Position numbers and translations under genes: made by a program. Of a DNA stretch of 64,000 bases, positions 24,432 to 34,723 are shown one piece after another. Numbering within the stretch: position 1 is the first letter of the stretch; each line of letters opens with the position of its first letter. The notes under the pieces were generated by a model. It was not told where the DNA came from. It made no database searches and was given only the letters and a program-made list of their open reading frames with translations. The DNA comes from Cordilura impudica (taxonomy: Eukaryota > Arthropoda > Insecta > Diptera > Scathophagidae). The DNA lies in NCBI GenBank assembly GCA_963682025.1, contig OY821517.1, forward strand, positions 111,241,625 to 111,305,624. Reading direction: 5' to 3'.

Positions 24432-25405
24432 ACCAAATTTATAAAACTTTTATTGACTCTTTTTTATGACTTACGTTGCAAATTGTTTACAATTGTCAAA
24501 TATTTTAAAATTTTATTGGCCATTTTTTTGTGATTTACGTAGAAATTATTTACAATTGTTTTTATTGACTGGTTTTTATTTTAATAAAATATGGTAATAA
24601 AATACTTAAGACATAAAAATTATTTAGCATCATAAAAGTTGCACTTATTGGTTGTTATGTTTTTTTGCATTACCCACCCCTATTTTCGCAACCAATTAGT
24701 GTCATAGACGACAAACCCAATTTTGCGGCATAAAAGACACACTTGTTGGTTGTTAGGATCTTTTGCAAACATTTTTTTTTGGTAACATTTCTTTAGACAC
24801 AAACAAATTTTGCATCATAAAAAACACAATCACCCACCTTTAATTTGAGAACCAATTAGCGTCAATGCACAATCCTTTTCTCAATGAGTTTTTGTGATTT
24901 TTTGCGTAAAAACACAATGACTGTCAATAAAAAAAAACCAAAAAAATATTTTCATATTTTATTGTCCCTTTTTTATGACACGTTACAATTGCTTGCAAGT
25001 GTTACAATTTCACGCAATTGGTTTTGGTTTATTCATTAAAAGTGGTTCAGTTTTCATTAGATTGTGATCTATAAGTGTACTGTGTTATTGTGTAAATTGC
25101 AAATATTTTGTGAAAATTAAAAAAATTGGAAAGCAATAACAGAAATAAGTTTTGCTATAAAAAATACGCAACTTTTAATAGCGAAACGAAAAAATTTACA
25201 TGTCTGATTGAAACCTGAAGAAAGATTTAAGTGCAGTGTGCAGTTTTTGTGTCTTAAGTATTTTATTACCATCTTTTATTAAAATAAAAACCAGTCAATA
25301 AAAACAATTGTAAATAATTTCAACATAAATCACAAAAAAATGGCCAATAAAATTATAAAATATTTGACAATTGTAAGGGTCAATAAATTTTTATAATTTC
25401 GTAGT
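24432..25405. mobile_element. ~0.97-kb element with ~170-bp inverted ends
   Basis: 24432-24625 and 25246-25405 are inverted copies. Shared blocks include AATTGTCAAATATTTTA, TTTTATTGGCCATTTTTTTG, TTTTTATTGACTGGTTTTTA and ATACTTAAGACA. The interior (24640-24900) has its own repeated AACCAATTAGYGTC blocks. No open frame, so non-autonomous or fold-back in type. Confidence 0.65.
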
Positions 25406-28190
25406 ATAAAAAGAAGTCAACAAAAATTTATATTTTCACGTGCATTACATTTAAATCTGCGAGTTTTCATCTGTTGGAGCTAGATTATAATATTTGAGTT
25501 ACTTAAATATTTTGCTTGGCTTCTGGAGCGAAGTAGTTTTATTTAAGGACTGTTTTCAAATACTAAAACAGCTACAATTCAATTTTGATGTATACTAATT
25601 TGTTAACGAATTTATTTTTCGTACAAGGACTGAACAAAAACTAGGTTAATATAATTCATTTATTGCTTGAATATTATGATCGATAACTTGAAATAAAGCC
25701 AGGGATTAAATCTATTCCACAAAAAATACCGCATTCATGCCAGTGTTATATCCTTTAAAAGTTTCATGTTTCTGACCGAATTCTCTTCAATGAGCCACGC
25801 TATGTCGATTGTTTCATCATGGTTATATTAAAGCTTTACGGTCCGTTGTGACCGCCTATGCGACACCGTTTCGAAAATATAAAGTTTTTATACAAAAAAC
25901 TAAACTACTTTGTGTCAAAAAAATAAATTACAATTATACGGCTACAAAGAGGACCTTATTAATCAACTATTATCTTATTTTCAAGAAATGTATGTATAAA
26001 GCATGATTTCGCATAAAGCACTTTCAAATTTTACAACCTATGTATAATTAAAATAGTTTATTGGACAAAATCTAGATTAGTCAAACAGCTAAATCCTTTC
26101 AATAAGCTTAACATTCTTAAATTATTTTTAGCAAACAAAAAAAAAAAAAAAAAAAAATATTAATAAAATAAACATATCTAAAAATAAAAAAATATATATT
26201 ATTTTCGATTAGTTTTAAAATTTTTTTAATACTGATTAATTTATTTAACGTTTCCAATAATTATATTGAGAATAGCATGGATAACCCATCAATATTACAT
26301 GGAGGCTACATTCCTTATGAGCTCGTAGCAGTAAAAGCATAATCTAGAAAGATTTTTGAATATAGCACTGATAAGCTTCACAATATACTTCGAATACATT
26401 TCAGAAATTTGTGAATATGTTAACATACCTTATGACAAGTCTTAAAAAACTATCAAACTAAAGGTTACATTCGTACATTAATCATATCGTTTTACAATGA
26501 ATATTTAATCCTATTATTATCATATTTCTTCATTATATATCTTCATTTAAAATTTCTATAACTGGAATTCTCTGTAAGTAGTTTTATTACTTTCTGTAAT
26601 ATGTTCATATTTAAAAATCAGTTTTTGGAATTAGTTATCAATTCTCTTCATATAACTCCGTAGAGCATAAACTGCAATTCTCATTACAAATGTAATTTTA
26701 GAAGAAACATTACTCCATATTGTGGTGATATAGGGTGCATAAACATTTAACTAACATGAATGTAACTTTTTCCGCACTTCGCACCAAAGCCGATTAAAGA
26801 AACATTTTGACATTGGCAACATGAATGTAACAAGTTAGAAATAGTAACAAATAAGTACTTTAAAATTGCATTCATAGCGTAACTCAATCGAAAGCCATTA
26901 CAGAAGACAATTTGAAAATATTTAGAAAATCCGGCTAACTACTTTGGTGGCCTAGTGCAATATTTAAATTAGTACGAACAGAAAAAAGCTATAACTACAA
27001 AATGATTAATGGGCATAAACTTTTCGTAAAAAAATTTATATATAAATTGACAGACACCGCATCTACTGTAGATCGTTACAGCAATTGCGTCGGTACAAAA
27101 CCTTTTCTTATAACGATGAAAGTGTCAAGATAAGTGATGGACAACTAAGTAAATATTTCATTCATATGTTGAAATTGTATTCATCACTCAACTTTAAATA
27201 CTCGTATTTAGAAAGAAACAATATAAATGCTGATATGTATGTCTTTTGTTGATATTGGGTGAAAGTCGTAAATACACTGTTCAAAAAATATTACGTATTT
27301 TTAATATAAATTTAAATATTGTTTCTTTTATTTAATTATTTAATTTTATTGAAATTCTAGCACAACAAAAACAAATTCTTATAAGCTACAGTGTTAGGCG
27401 ATAGTAGAATTTAAGTTACAATTCATACTAGAGAATAAAATTTCAATTTATTTTCAATTGTAATTATAATGGAACTAAAAAAGAAAAAAAAATGACACGA
27501 AACATTGAAGTGCTAAACTTTAAAGCATTAAAAGTTTAAACTTTAAACATTCAAAACATTTATAATATTGGTAGGCAAGGCGATTTCTGGCGACCAACCG
27601 ATTTTAACAAAAAAAAATATACCATTTGAAATTTGTTTCTTTACAGATGTGCACCAATTTTACTGACGTGCACCATCTGATATATTTTTTTGGAGTAATA
27701 ATCATTCAAAGTTGCTACCGACTCATACATAAAACACATATTTAAGCTTTAAATAAAAAAAACATACAATTCTGTGTGTGTGTTTATTAATTGTTTTGAA
27801 TTGTGAATTGGCTAAAATTGATTAGCGTACCTATAAGCTCTTATAAAATTATTCATTAACAAACCCATTTATATATCTGCTATATGTTCAACAATTATTT
27901 GTAATGAAATTTAATGCATTTTACTTAAAAATTCACAATTTATTGAATTTTATTTAAATATTCATAAATTTTTAATGCATACATGTTAAGAAACCATTGG
28001 AAGAAAAAAATTTATTGAAAAAATAAATTTTCATGGAATTTGCACTCGAACTTCGAGCGTTGGGCTCTGCTGGTGTAGTTGTAATAGGTTAGACACACTA
28101 TTTTAATTACTCTTTTTTAAACGATGTGTGTTACTGACCGTCTGTATGATATTAGGTATTTTTTTCCAAAAACGAGCTGTATAAATTAAA
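25406..28190. other. AT-rich spacer, no gene recognised
   Basis: Very AT-rich, with a poly-A at about 26136-26158. The plus frame at 25809-26006 has no motif. No repeat family recognised. Confidence 0.4.
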
Positions 28191-28194
28191 AATT

Positions 28195-28462
28195 GTTAGA
28201 TTTGAAGTCATTTTTCAGACGTGGTAGAGAAGAAGAAAACATATATTTCAAAAATTCATAACTACACTGTATTCTTAATTGGACCGGTTTGTGGCATTTC
28301 AGCCTTCATCAGAGATTTATTCAACATTGTGATAATTGTTATGTTATAATTGAATAGATTGTTTCTATATGAAATTTTTCGAGTTATGGCGGCCATGTGG
28401 TTTGAACCCTGAACCTTTACATACACTCGTACTTGCACTTTTTGATCAGCGCTTTAACATTC
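28195..28462 (+). repeat. Dispersed copy of the 615-bp hammerhead repeat unit, diverged
   Basis: Same landmarks as the array at 8.6 kb, in the same orientation: AGATTTGAAGTCATTTTTCA, then TGGTAGAGAAGAAGAAA after a deletion, the hammerhead region at about 28278-28320, and CATACACTCGTACTTGCAC. On the minus strand the motif is damaged: GAAA reads CAAA, and stem I no longer pairs. Confidence 0.8.
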
Positions 28463-29069
28463 AAAATTGTTTGTTTGACACGTCGTAATTAAAAAATGAT
28501 TCTAAAAGATTTTTCCCATGATAAACAAATAATTCGGTTGAGCCAAATAAATAATTTCATCTCATCAAGGGAACAATAGCTCACAAATCAAACCAAACAC
28601 TAAAGCAATTTTTTGCGCGTAACAAAACAAAGCAAGACACTTTGAAACAACAAAACGAGTGTCAGGGACAAGAATTACTGAACATAAGGCGGACATAAAG
28701 ACAGAGAGAAACCACAGCAATCGATCAGCATGTGAAGGACAATAAACATATGGTCAATTTTGACAAACCAGAATACTTGACAAGGAGAGGAGAAACAAAT
28801 AAAAGCTTACGCACACAAGAACATTAGAATATGTTCTGAACATAGGAGAGTATAAAGACAACACCAAGCTGCAATATTAGGTTCTAAATTAGTTAAAGTT
28901 CTGTGATACTAGCGTTAAGATTAATTTGTGATATCTGTATACTGTGTTGTTACTATTTATTTATTTATATTTTCTGTGTCGCGAAGTCCAGTTTTTTTAA
29001 AGACAAATAAGTAATTATAATCACAAAGCTGTAATATACAATCGTAAGTTGATCTGTGATAATACCAAT

Positions 29070-29490
29070 GCTTATTAATTACAGCATTAATTGCAATATG
29101 TCTAAATAGGACGTCAAAATCTATCAAACAATTAAAAATTCACTTCAGAGCAACATCTCTAATATATGAAAGAGTACAATATGTAGAATGTACAGACCAT
29201 ACATCACATATAGCAACTCTTACGGAATTGAAATTAGTGGAAATTAAAATGCATAGATATTCAAAAAAATTGAAAAATAACGATTGTTTGTTTGAACAGA
29301 TTATGAAAACTGATTCTTAATCACATTGCTCGTATGCCTGACTTTAGGTGAGTATGTGAAAGCGCATGACCGAAAAGTGCAAGTACAAGTGTATGTGAGA
29401 TAGACGCAGGTTCAAACCGGCCGCCCTAAGTAGAAAAATTTCATATAGAAACAATCTATTCAATTATAACATAACAACTGTCACCAGATT
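29070..29490 (-). repeat. Dispersed copy of the 615-bp repeat, crossing the unit junction
   Basis: Opposite orientation to the 28.2-kb copy. It contains TAATTGCAATATGTCT (unit end, about 29088), then ACATCACATATAGCAACTCT and ATAACGATTGTTTGTTTG (start of the next unit), the tRNA-like block AAGCGCATGACC...CAGGTTCAAACCGGCC (29371-29422) and AGAAACAATCTATTCAATTA. The order runs from one unit into the next as in the tandem array. Confidence 0.7.
29340..29428 (+). promoter_or_regulatory. tRNA-like segment with Pol III box-like sequences
   Basis: Plus strand: TTTAGGTGAGTATGTGAAAGCGC resembles an A-box region only loosely, followed after about 40 nt by GGTTCAAACC, close to the B-box consensus GGTTCRANYCC. 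The tandem units at 8.6-10.6 kb have the same block on the minus strand with one extra A. It could be the tRNA-derived head of a SINE. No cloverleaf fold is evident. Confidence 0.4.
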
Positions 29491-30140
29491 ATTAACGGTT
29501 TACAACACGGAACCGTAAACTCTTCCATTCTCTTTAACTTATACCATACTTGATCTACTAAACGAGGCCGAAAATATAAATTCATTTGCTGATAATATTA
29601 TTACATATCATGCAGATAACAAAATCGAACATAATTTTAATTTTCAAAAACTCTATAATTTAGTTGAATAATACACTATAAACTGGAATATGAAGATAAA
29701 TGCACAAAAATGTTAAACAATCTTTTTAGACCACCAGTGGTCAAATGTAATTAAACAGTTTGGAATTAAATCCAATGCCTCCAACTGTAAAACTCCAAAT
29801 AAGGATATTGTAAAATATTTAGCTTTTTACTTAGGCAAATTTTTATACTTTTATAAACATATTTACGAAATACTTGCAAAAAAGGCTTCTTATATAGAAC
29901 ATTATTTCATTCTACACATTTTAAACCTAAAATTAGAACAATGTACCAGACCCTCATTAGACCTGTAATAACATATGGTTGTCCAATTTGGTTCAATATA
30001 TCGCCTTCATACATGGAAAAGTTTTTGAGAGAAAATTTTTAAGAGCATGTTCACCTTTGTATAGATCACCAGAAAGCAACTATTTAAAATAAAATCCACT
30101 AAGAAACTGTACAATAATGCCAATGTAATAGGAATTGATA
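29490..30140 (+). pseudogene. LINE reverse-transcriptase relic
   Basis: Plus-strand pieces: SILFNLYHT-like start (about 29530), DLLNEAENINSFADNIITYH (about 29549-29610) with the catalytic YADD degraded to FADN, NWNMKINAQKC (about 29680-29715), KDIVKYLAFYLGKF (about 29800-29845) and IRPVITYGCPIWFNISPSYM (about 29960-30020). The order is RT palm to thumb of a non-LTR element. Frameshifts and stops throughout. No endonuclease or ORF1. Confidence 0.75.
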
Positions 30141-30545
30141 ACTTTATTATAAGCCTGATTAGAAATAATGTTCTAAAATGCACATAATGTATAGAAAATT
30201 GTTTTGTAATGGTTCCTTATTATACAAAAGCTGAATATATTACTGTTTCCCTACAAAAGGGTTTTGTACTAACATAGGCTTTTGTTACCTTAATAAAAAC
30301 CATTTTGTACAGAACGAAATTGGCATCCCTATTTTTTTTATCATAATTAGAGACGAGCCAATATAAAAGCAGTTCAGAAAGTCTAAATATTAAACTTGAT
30401 ACAAGTATGTCTACAAAAGATTTAATTTTTTTACAAAAATCAAAAATCAAAAAATTTTGGTGGCTATGGGATTAATCCTCTTCCTCTCTTTTACCCCTTG
30501 ATTTTTACTTTTTAACCTTGCTTATATATAAAAGCAATGTCTTTT
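30141..30545. other. AT-rich spacer
   Basis: No gene recognised. The minus frame at 30220-30450 has no motif. Confidence 0.4.
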
Positions 30546-31340
30546 TATACCCTATACCACTATGTGGTTTGGGTATAATGACTTTGTGCTGCTGTTTGTA
30601 ACAACCAAAAATATTTGACCTAGACCCATCTTTAATTATACCGATCGAATCAGAATCACTTTCTGAGTTGATTTAACAATGTCCGTCCGTCCGTCCGTCC
30701 GTCCGTCCGTCTGTGTGTCCATGTAAAGCTTGTAATCAAACTGCACGTCGCAAATATGAATGTATTTCGATGAAATTTGGTACATAAGCTTTTATCGGCC
30801 ATGGGATGAACGCTATTGAAATTGGTGAGAATCGGTCCATGTTCAGACCTAGCCCCCATACAAATTACCCTTATGAAATCGACATAAATTGCCATAAGAT
30901 CCAAATTGTCATATAGATCTTACTCAAATTGGGTTTGTATGCGTTCATTACATCCACTAATGAGTAGTCCAAAAATGATCCCTTTGACCCCATATAGAGC
31001 TGCTTCCCGATCTTCACTTAAATCTATTAAAAAAAAACAAAAATATTGCACTGATTCTTCTCAAATTTTGTTTGTATATATTTTTGCAAAATACAAGAGA
31101 CTTTACCAAACATGATCAGGATCGGTCCATTTTTGGACCAAGTCCCTATATAGATACATCATCCGATATGAACTTTTTCATATCTGCAGCCAAAAAAATT
31201 AATAAAAATCCCACTCAAATTTGGTTTTTGCTTATTTTCTATGTCCAGTTAGTTGGGCCTAAGAGATAGGGTCTCTAAACGCATGGTATAGGGTATCGTA
31301 TAGTCGGTCTAGACCGACTACAATTTTCTTACTTGTTTTT
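30546..31340 (+). repeat. Family T dispersed repeat, full copy
   Basis: Same ends and internal order as at 17326-18107, including (GTCC)n at about 30680-30708 and the terminal AATTTTCTTACTTGTTTTT. It retains the AATTGGTGAGAATCGGTCC segment lost at 17.6 kb. Confidence 0.85.
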
Positions 31341-31420
31341 TATATTATTATTATTGTTATTGTTAACTAGTGTTTATTACTGTACAAATATATAATTTTT
31401 GGAAATAATAAACGCTGAAA

Positions 31421-32016
31421 AACAAGTAAGAAAATTATAGTCGCTTAAGACCGACTATACCATGGTAAAGACACCCTATCTCTTCGGTCCAACTAAGTGG
31501 ATATAGAAAATAAGCATAAACCAAATTTAAGAGGCATTGTTATTATTTTTTTTGGCTGCAGATATGAAAAAGTTCATGTCGGATGCTATATTTATATGGG
31601 GACTAGATCAAAAAATGAACCAATACTGACCATATCTGACAAGGTCACTATATTTTGAAAAATATATACAAACCAAATTGAGAAAAGTTGTGTGTAATAA
31701 ACACACACAAACCCAATTTGATCGAGATCTATATGATAATTTGAATCTTATGTTAATCTAAGTCGATTTCATAGGGGTTAGTTTTATGGGGATAAGGTGT
31801 GAACACTGGCCGATAAAAGCTTATATACCAAATTTTATTAAAATATATTAATATTTACGACCTGTATTTTGATTAAAAGGTTTACATGGACCCACAGACG
31901 GACAGACGGACGGACCGACATCGCTAAAGTTACTCAGAATGTGATTCGGAGTCAATCGGTATAATAAAAGATGGGTCTAAGTCTAATACTTTTGGTAGTT
32001 AAAAACAACAGTGTTA
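31421..32016 (-). repeat. Family T dispersed repeat, inverted diverged copy, left part
   Basis: Begins AACAAGTAAGAAAATTATAG and follows family T in reverse orientation, with a shortened GACGGACAGACGGACGGACC tract at about 31900. It breaks at 32016 and resumes at 33608 with AGGGTATAAAAA. The gap is the Helitron described next. Confidence 0.8.
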
Positions 32017-33607
32017 TCTATACTTAATAATAATAATATTATAAAGAGGTAATGTGTGTTTGTTTGTTTGTTTGTTTGTTTGTAGGAGGTAATCTTCGTA
32101 ACTACCAATATGATATTCCTGAAATTTTCACAGTGTCTTATTGCGGATATGGGAAGTGCTATAGGCTATAATTTTTTAAATATTTTTGGTGGGCGTGGCA
32201 CCTCCCACACAAAGTTAATTTTTAATATCATATACATATATTGAGTACTATGATAGGGAGAGCTTTGCAAATTTGTGTGAGGTCACCTATTGTTAATATT
32301 AGTAGCTACGCCGGAAATGGGCGGGATCAGATAAGTGGGCGTGGTTCCTCCCATACAAGTAATAGTTCAATATTATATATCTCGAGTAATGTGATAGAGA
32401 GAGCTTTTCAAATTTTTCAGATGTAACCTATTATTAATTTGAGTAGTCGGATGCGAAATGGGCAGTATCGGACCAATAGGCGTGGCACCTGCCATACTTA
32501 GTAAATATAAAATGCCATATATATGGAGTACTGTATTAGTGAGAGTCTTGGGACTTTGTGTGAGCCCATAAGTAATTCATTTGATTAGTTTGACAAAAAA
32601 TGGGCGTGATCGGAGCTGTGGGCGTGGCACTGCCCATACAAAGTAAATATATGATATCATATAACTGGTGTACTATAAAAGGGAAAGACCCGACATTTTG
32701 CATGAGTCTATTAGATATTAATGTGAGTAGTCCAATAAAAATTGGGCGGGATGGGATTAGTGGCACTTCCTATGTAAAAAATATGAAGCACTACGAAAGC
32801 AACAGTCTTTTGATAAGTTCATTAGTTATCAATGTGATTTGTCGTGGAAAATATATCAACAATATCAAAAATCGCCAAACCCAAAAATCGCGAAAAATTA
32901 AAATCGCCCAAAAAACAAAAATTTTCAAAATCAAAAATGGGCAAAATCAAAAATCGCTAAAAAAGAAAAATTGCCAAATGTTATTCTAAGTTCAAGGCCT
33001 ACAGTTAAGTGTTGCCGTATCTAATATGAATAATCCATCTTCTTCTCATGGGTAGGAACGCCGAAAAATCTGATAATTGTTGAACCGAATGAAAAAACAA
33101 AAAAAAACATTGTATATCAGCATCAGCAAGCATTGAAATAAAAAGATCTATATTTATAATCTATACTAACATAATATAGAGGTAATATTTGTTTGTTTGT
33201 TTGTAGTAGGTAATCTCCGTAACTACTCATCAGATCTTCCTGAAATTTTCACATAGTCTTACAGCAGATATAAGAGTGCTACAGGCTTTAATTTTTTTAA
33301 ATTATTTTTAGTGGGCGTGGCACCTCCCATACAAAGTAAATTTTTAATATCATATATATTAAGTACTATGATAGAGAAAGCTTTGCAAATTGATCCCAGG
33401 TCATCTATTATTAACGTGAGTAGTCAGACAAAAAAATGGGAGGGATTAGACAAATGCACGTGGTACCCCCACACAAACTTAATATTAAATGTGATATATC
33501 TGAATTACTGTATTAGTGAGAGCCTTGGTACTTTGCGTGAGACTTTTCATAACGATTAGGAAGGGGGGAGGGGGAGGGTGTAGCGAAGCACACCGGGTTA
33601 CATCTAG
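32017..33607 (+). mobile_element. Composite Helitron with two 5' ends and one 3' end
   Basis: Starts TCTATACTTAATAATAATAA after A32016 and ends with a GC-rich hairpin region (GTGTAGCGAAGCACACCGGG) and CTAG at 33604-33607, followed by T33608. TC start, CTAG end and A|T insertion are Helitron hallmarks. It contains (GTTT)n at about 32052-32080, five tandem units of about 138-146 bp around GTGGGCGTGGC (32192-32850), a helicase C-terminal remnant (33052-33141) and a second 5'-like start TCTATACTAACATAATATAG at 33160 with two more units. Deleting 32017-33607 rejoins the interrupted family T repeat as TTA/TAGGGTATAAAA. No autonomous Rep/helicase ORF. Confidence 0.8.
33052..33141 (+). pseudogene. 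Helitron helicase C-terminus remnant
   Basis: Thirty codons including stop, reading VGTPKNLIIVEPNEKTKKNI then VYQHQQALK. This matches the end of Helitron PIF1-like helicases (SRVGxPxxLxxxAPxxKTKNxVY). Flanking DNA (32840-33050) matches the Helitron remnant at 38.24-38.40 kb in reverse orientation, supporting common descent. Confidence 0.65.
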
Positions 33608-33619
33608 TAGGGTATAAAA

Positions 33620-33765
33620 ATAACAATTATCATAATGTTAAAAAAATCGCTGATGAAGGCTGAAATGCCAGAAACCGGTCCGATTATGAACACAGTGTAG
33701 TTAGGAATTTTTTAAAATATATGCTTTCTTCTACTCTACCACGCACTATTTGAAAACAAAACCAA
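33620..33765 (+). repeat. Solitary hammerhead-repeat fragment
   Basis: Reverse orientation relative to the 8.6-kb array, so the ribozyme-like strand is plus here. Contains the motif at 33644-33686 and then ATATGCTTTCTTCTACTCTA and CCACGCACTATTTGAAAAC. Truncated on both sides: against the family T remainder on the left and the mariner TA on the right. Confidence 0.8.
33644..33686 (+). ncRNA. Hammerhead-like motif, solitary copy
   Basis: Intact AATCG, CTGATGA, GGC/GCC stem, GAAA, CCGGTC and CGATT in order, identical to the array copies. Confidence 0.5.
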
Positions 33766-33776
33766 AAATTTTTTAT

Positions 33777-34693
33777 TACGAGGGCGAATCAATAAGTCCG
33801 TAACTTTTAAAATGAAACACAGCTTTTTTGGAAAAAAAAAAAAAAAAAAAAATATTGTTCCGCATAATACACTAAGTGCAACGTTTCTCCAATTTTTGTA
33901 TCTCTTCCAAAAGATATGATTTTTCGAGGTCCATAAAATAGGCATTTGTTTGATCAATAATTTCATCGTTGGAGCTAAATCTATTTCCACCAAGCCATTG
34001 CTTTAGGTTTGGAAATACGAAAAAGTGACTGGGGACAAAATCGGGAGAATATGGCGGGTGAGGTACCAGTTCATGAAATTTTGCCATTGAGACAAACAGT
34101 CCTTTGAAGTTGTCGCACTATTACGTTTATGGTCAATTGAGAGCAAACGCGGCACCCATCTTGCAGACAGCTCTCTTAAACCCAACTGATCATTTTAAAT
34201 CGAAACTACACTGCCATGTGAAATGCCTATAGCATCAGAAATCTCACGCACTATTACTCTTCGATCGGCCAACACCATATCGTGATTTTCTTCGACATTT
34301 TCGGGTGTATTAACCTCCATTAGCCGTCCAGAACGTGCAGCGTCATTTATATTTGTGCGACCACAACGAAAGTCAATAAACCACTTTTTTACCATTGAAA
34401 TCGATGGTGCAGAGTCCCAGTAGTATTTATCACGACTCTCCTTGGTTTGATTTACGGCTTTTTTCGCAAAAGATAATGTTTAATGAGCACTCGAAATTCA
34501 CTTTTTTCTATTTTTAGAAAAAACCACGAGGTTGTATGTTTTTAACCGCTGTTAAACGCAAAGTAAATGACGGCAGTTGCTCAAAATTTTACAGTAGTCT
34601 ATTAACAGATGGTACTTGATGGGAGCAGTGTTGCATTTTATATAACTATGAGGAAAGTTCGAAAAGTCACGGACTTATTGATCCACCCTCATA
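33777..34693 (-). mobile_element. mariner element, internally deleted
   Basis: Ends CGAGGGCGAATCAATAAGTC (33779) and, reverse-complemented, TGAGGGTGGATCAATAAGTC (34691), flanked by TA at 33777-33778 and 34692-34693. About 913 bp against roughly 1.3 kb for a full mariner. Confidence 0.9.
33872..34500 (-). pseudogene. mariner transposase pseudogene
   Basis: Minus strand. The N-terminal helix-turn-helix part reads FRVLIKHY (about 34490), SAPSISMVKKWFIDFRCGRT (34440-34340) and DAARSGRLMEVNTPENVEE, then EISDAIGISHGSV. After WVPRLLSIDHKRN the sequence jumps to the C-terminal HPPYSPDFVPSHFFVFPNLK (34087-33872). The deletion removes the first two catalytic Asp regions. The third, normally SDFFLF in a mariner DD34D triad, is SHFFVF here, so Asp is replaced by His. 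Confidence 0.85.
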
Positions 34694-34723
34694 ATTTTAA
34701 TATGTCAAGATTGGGCGTCCATA

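Noticed and set aside
32600..32989. 129-codon open frame as a gene
   Set aside because: It lies across Helitron tandem units and an AAAATC-rich simple region, without any known motif.
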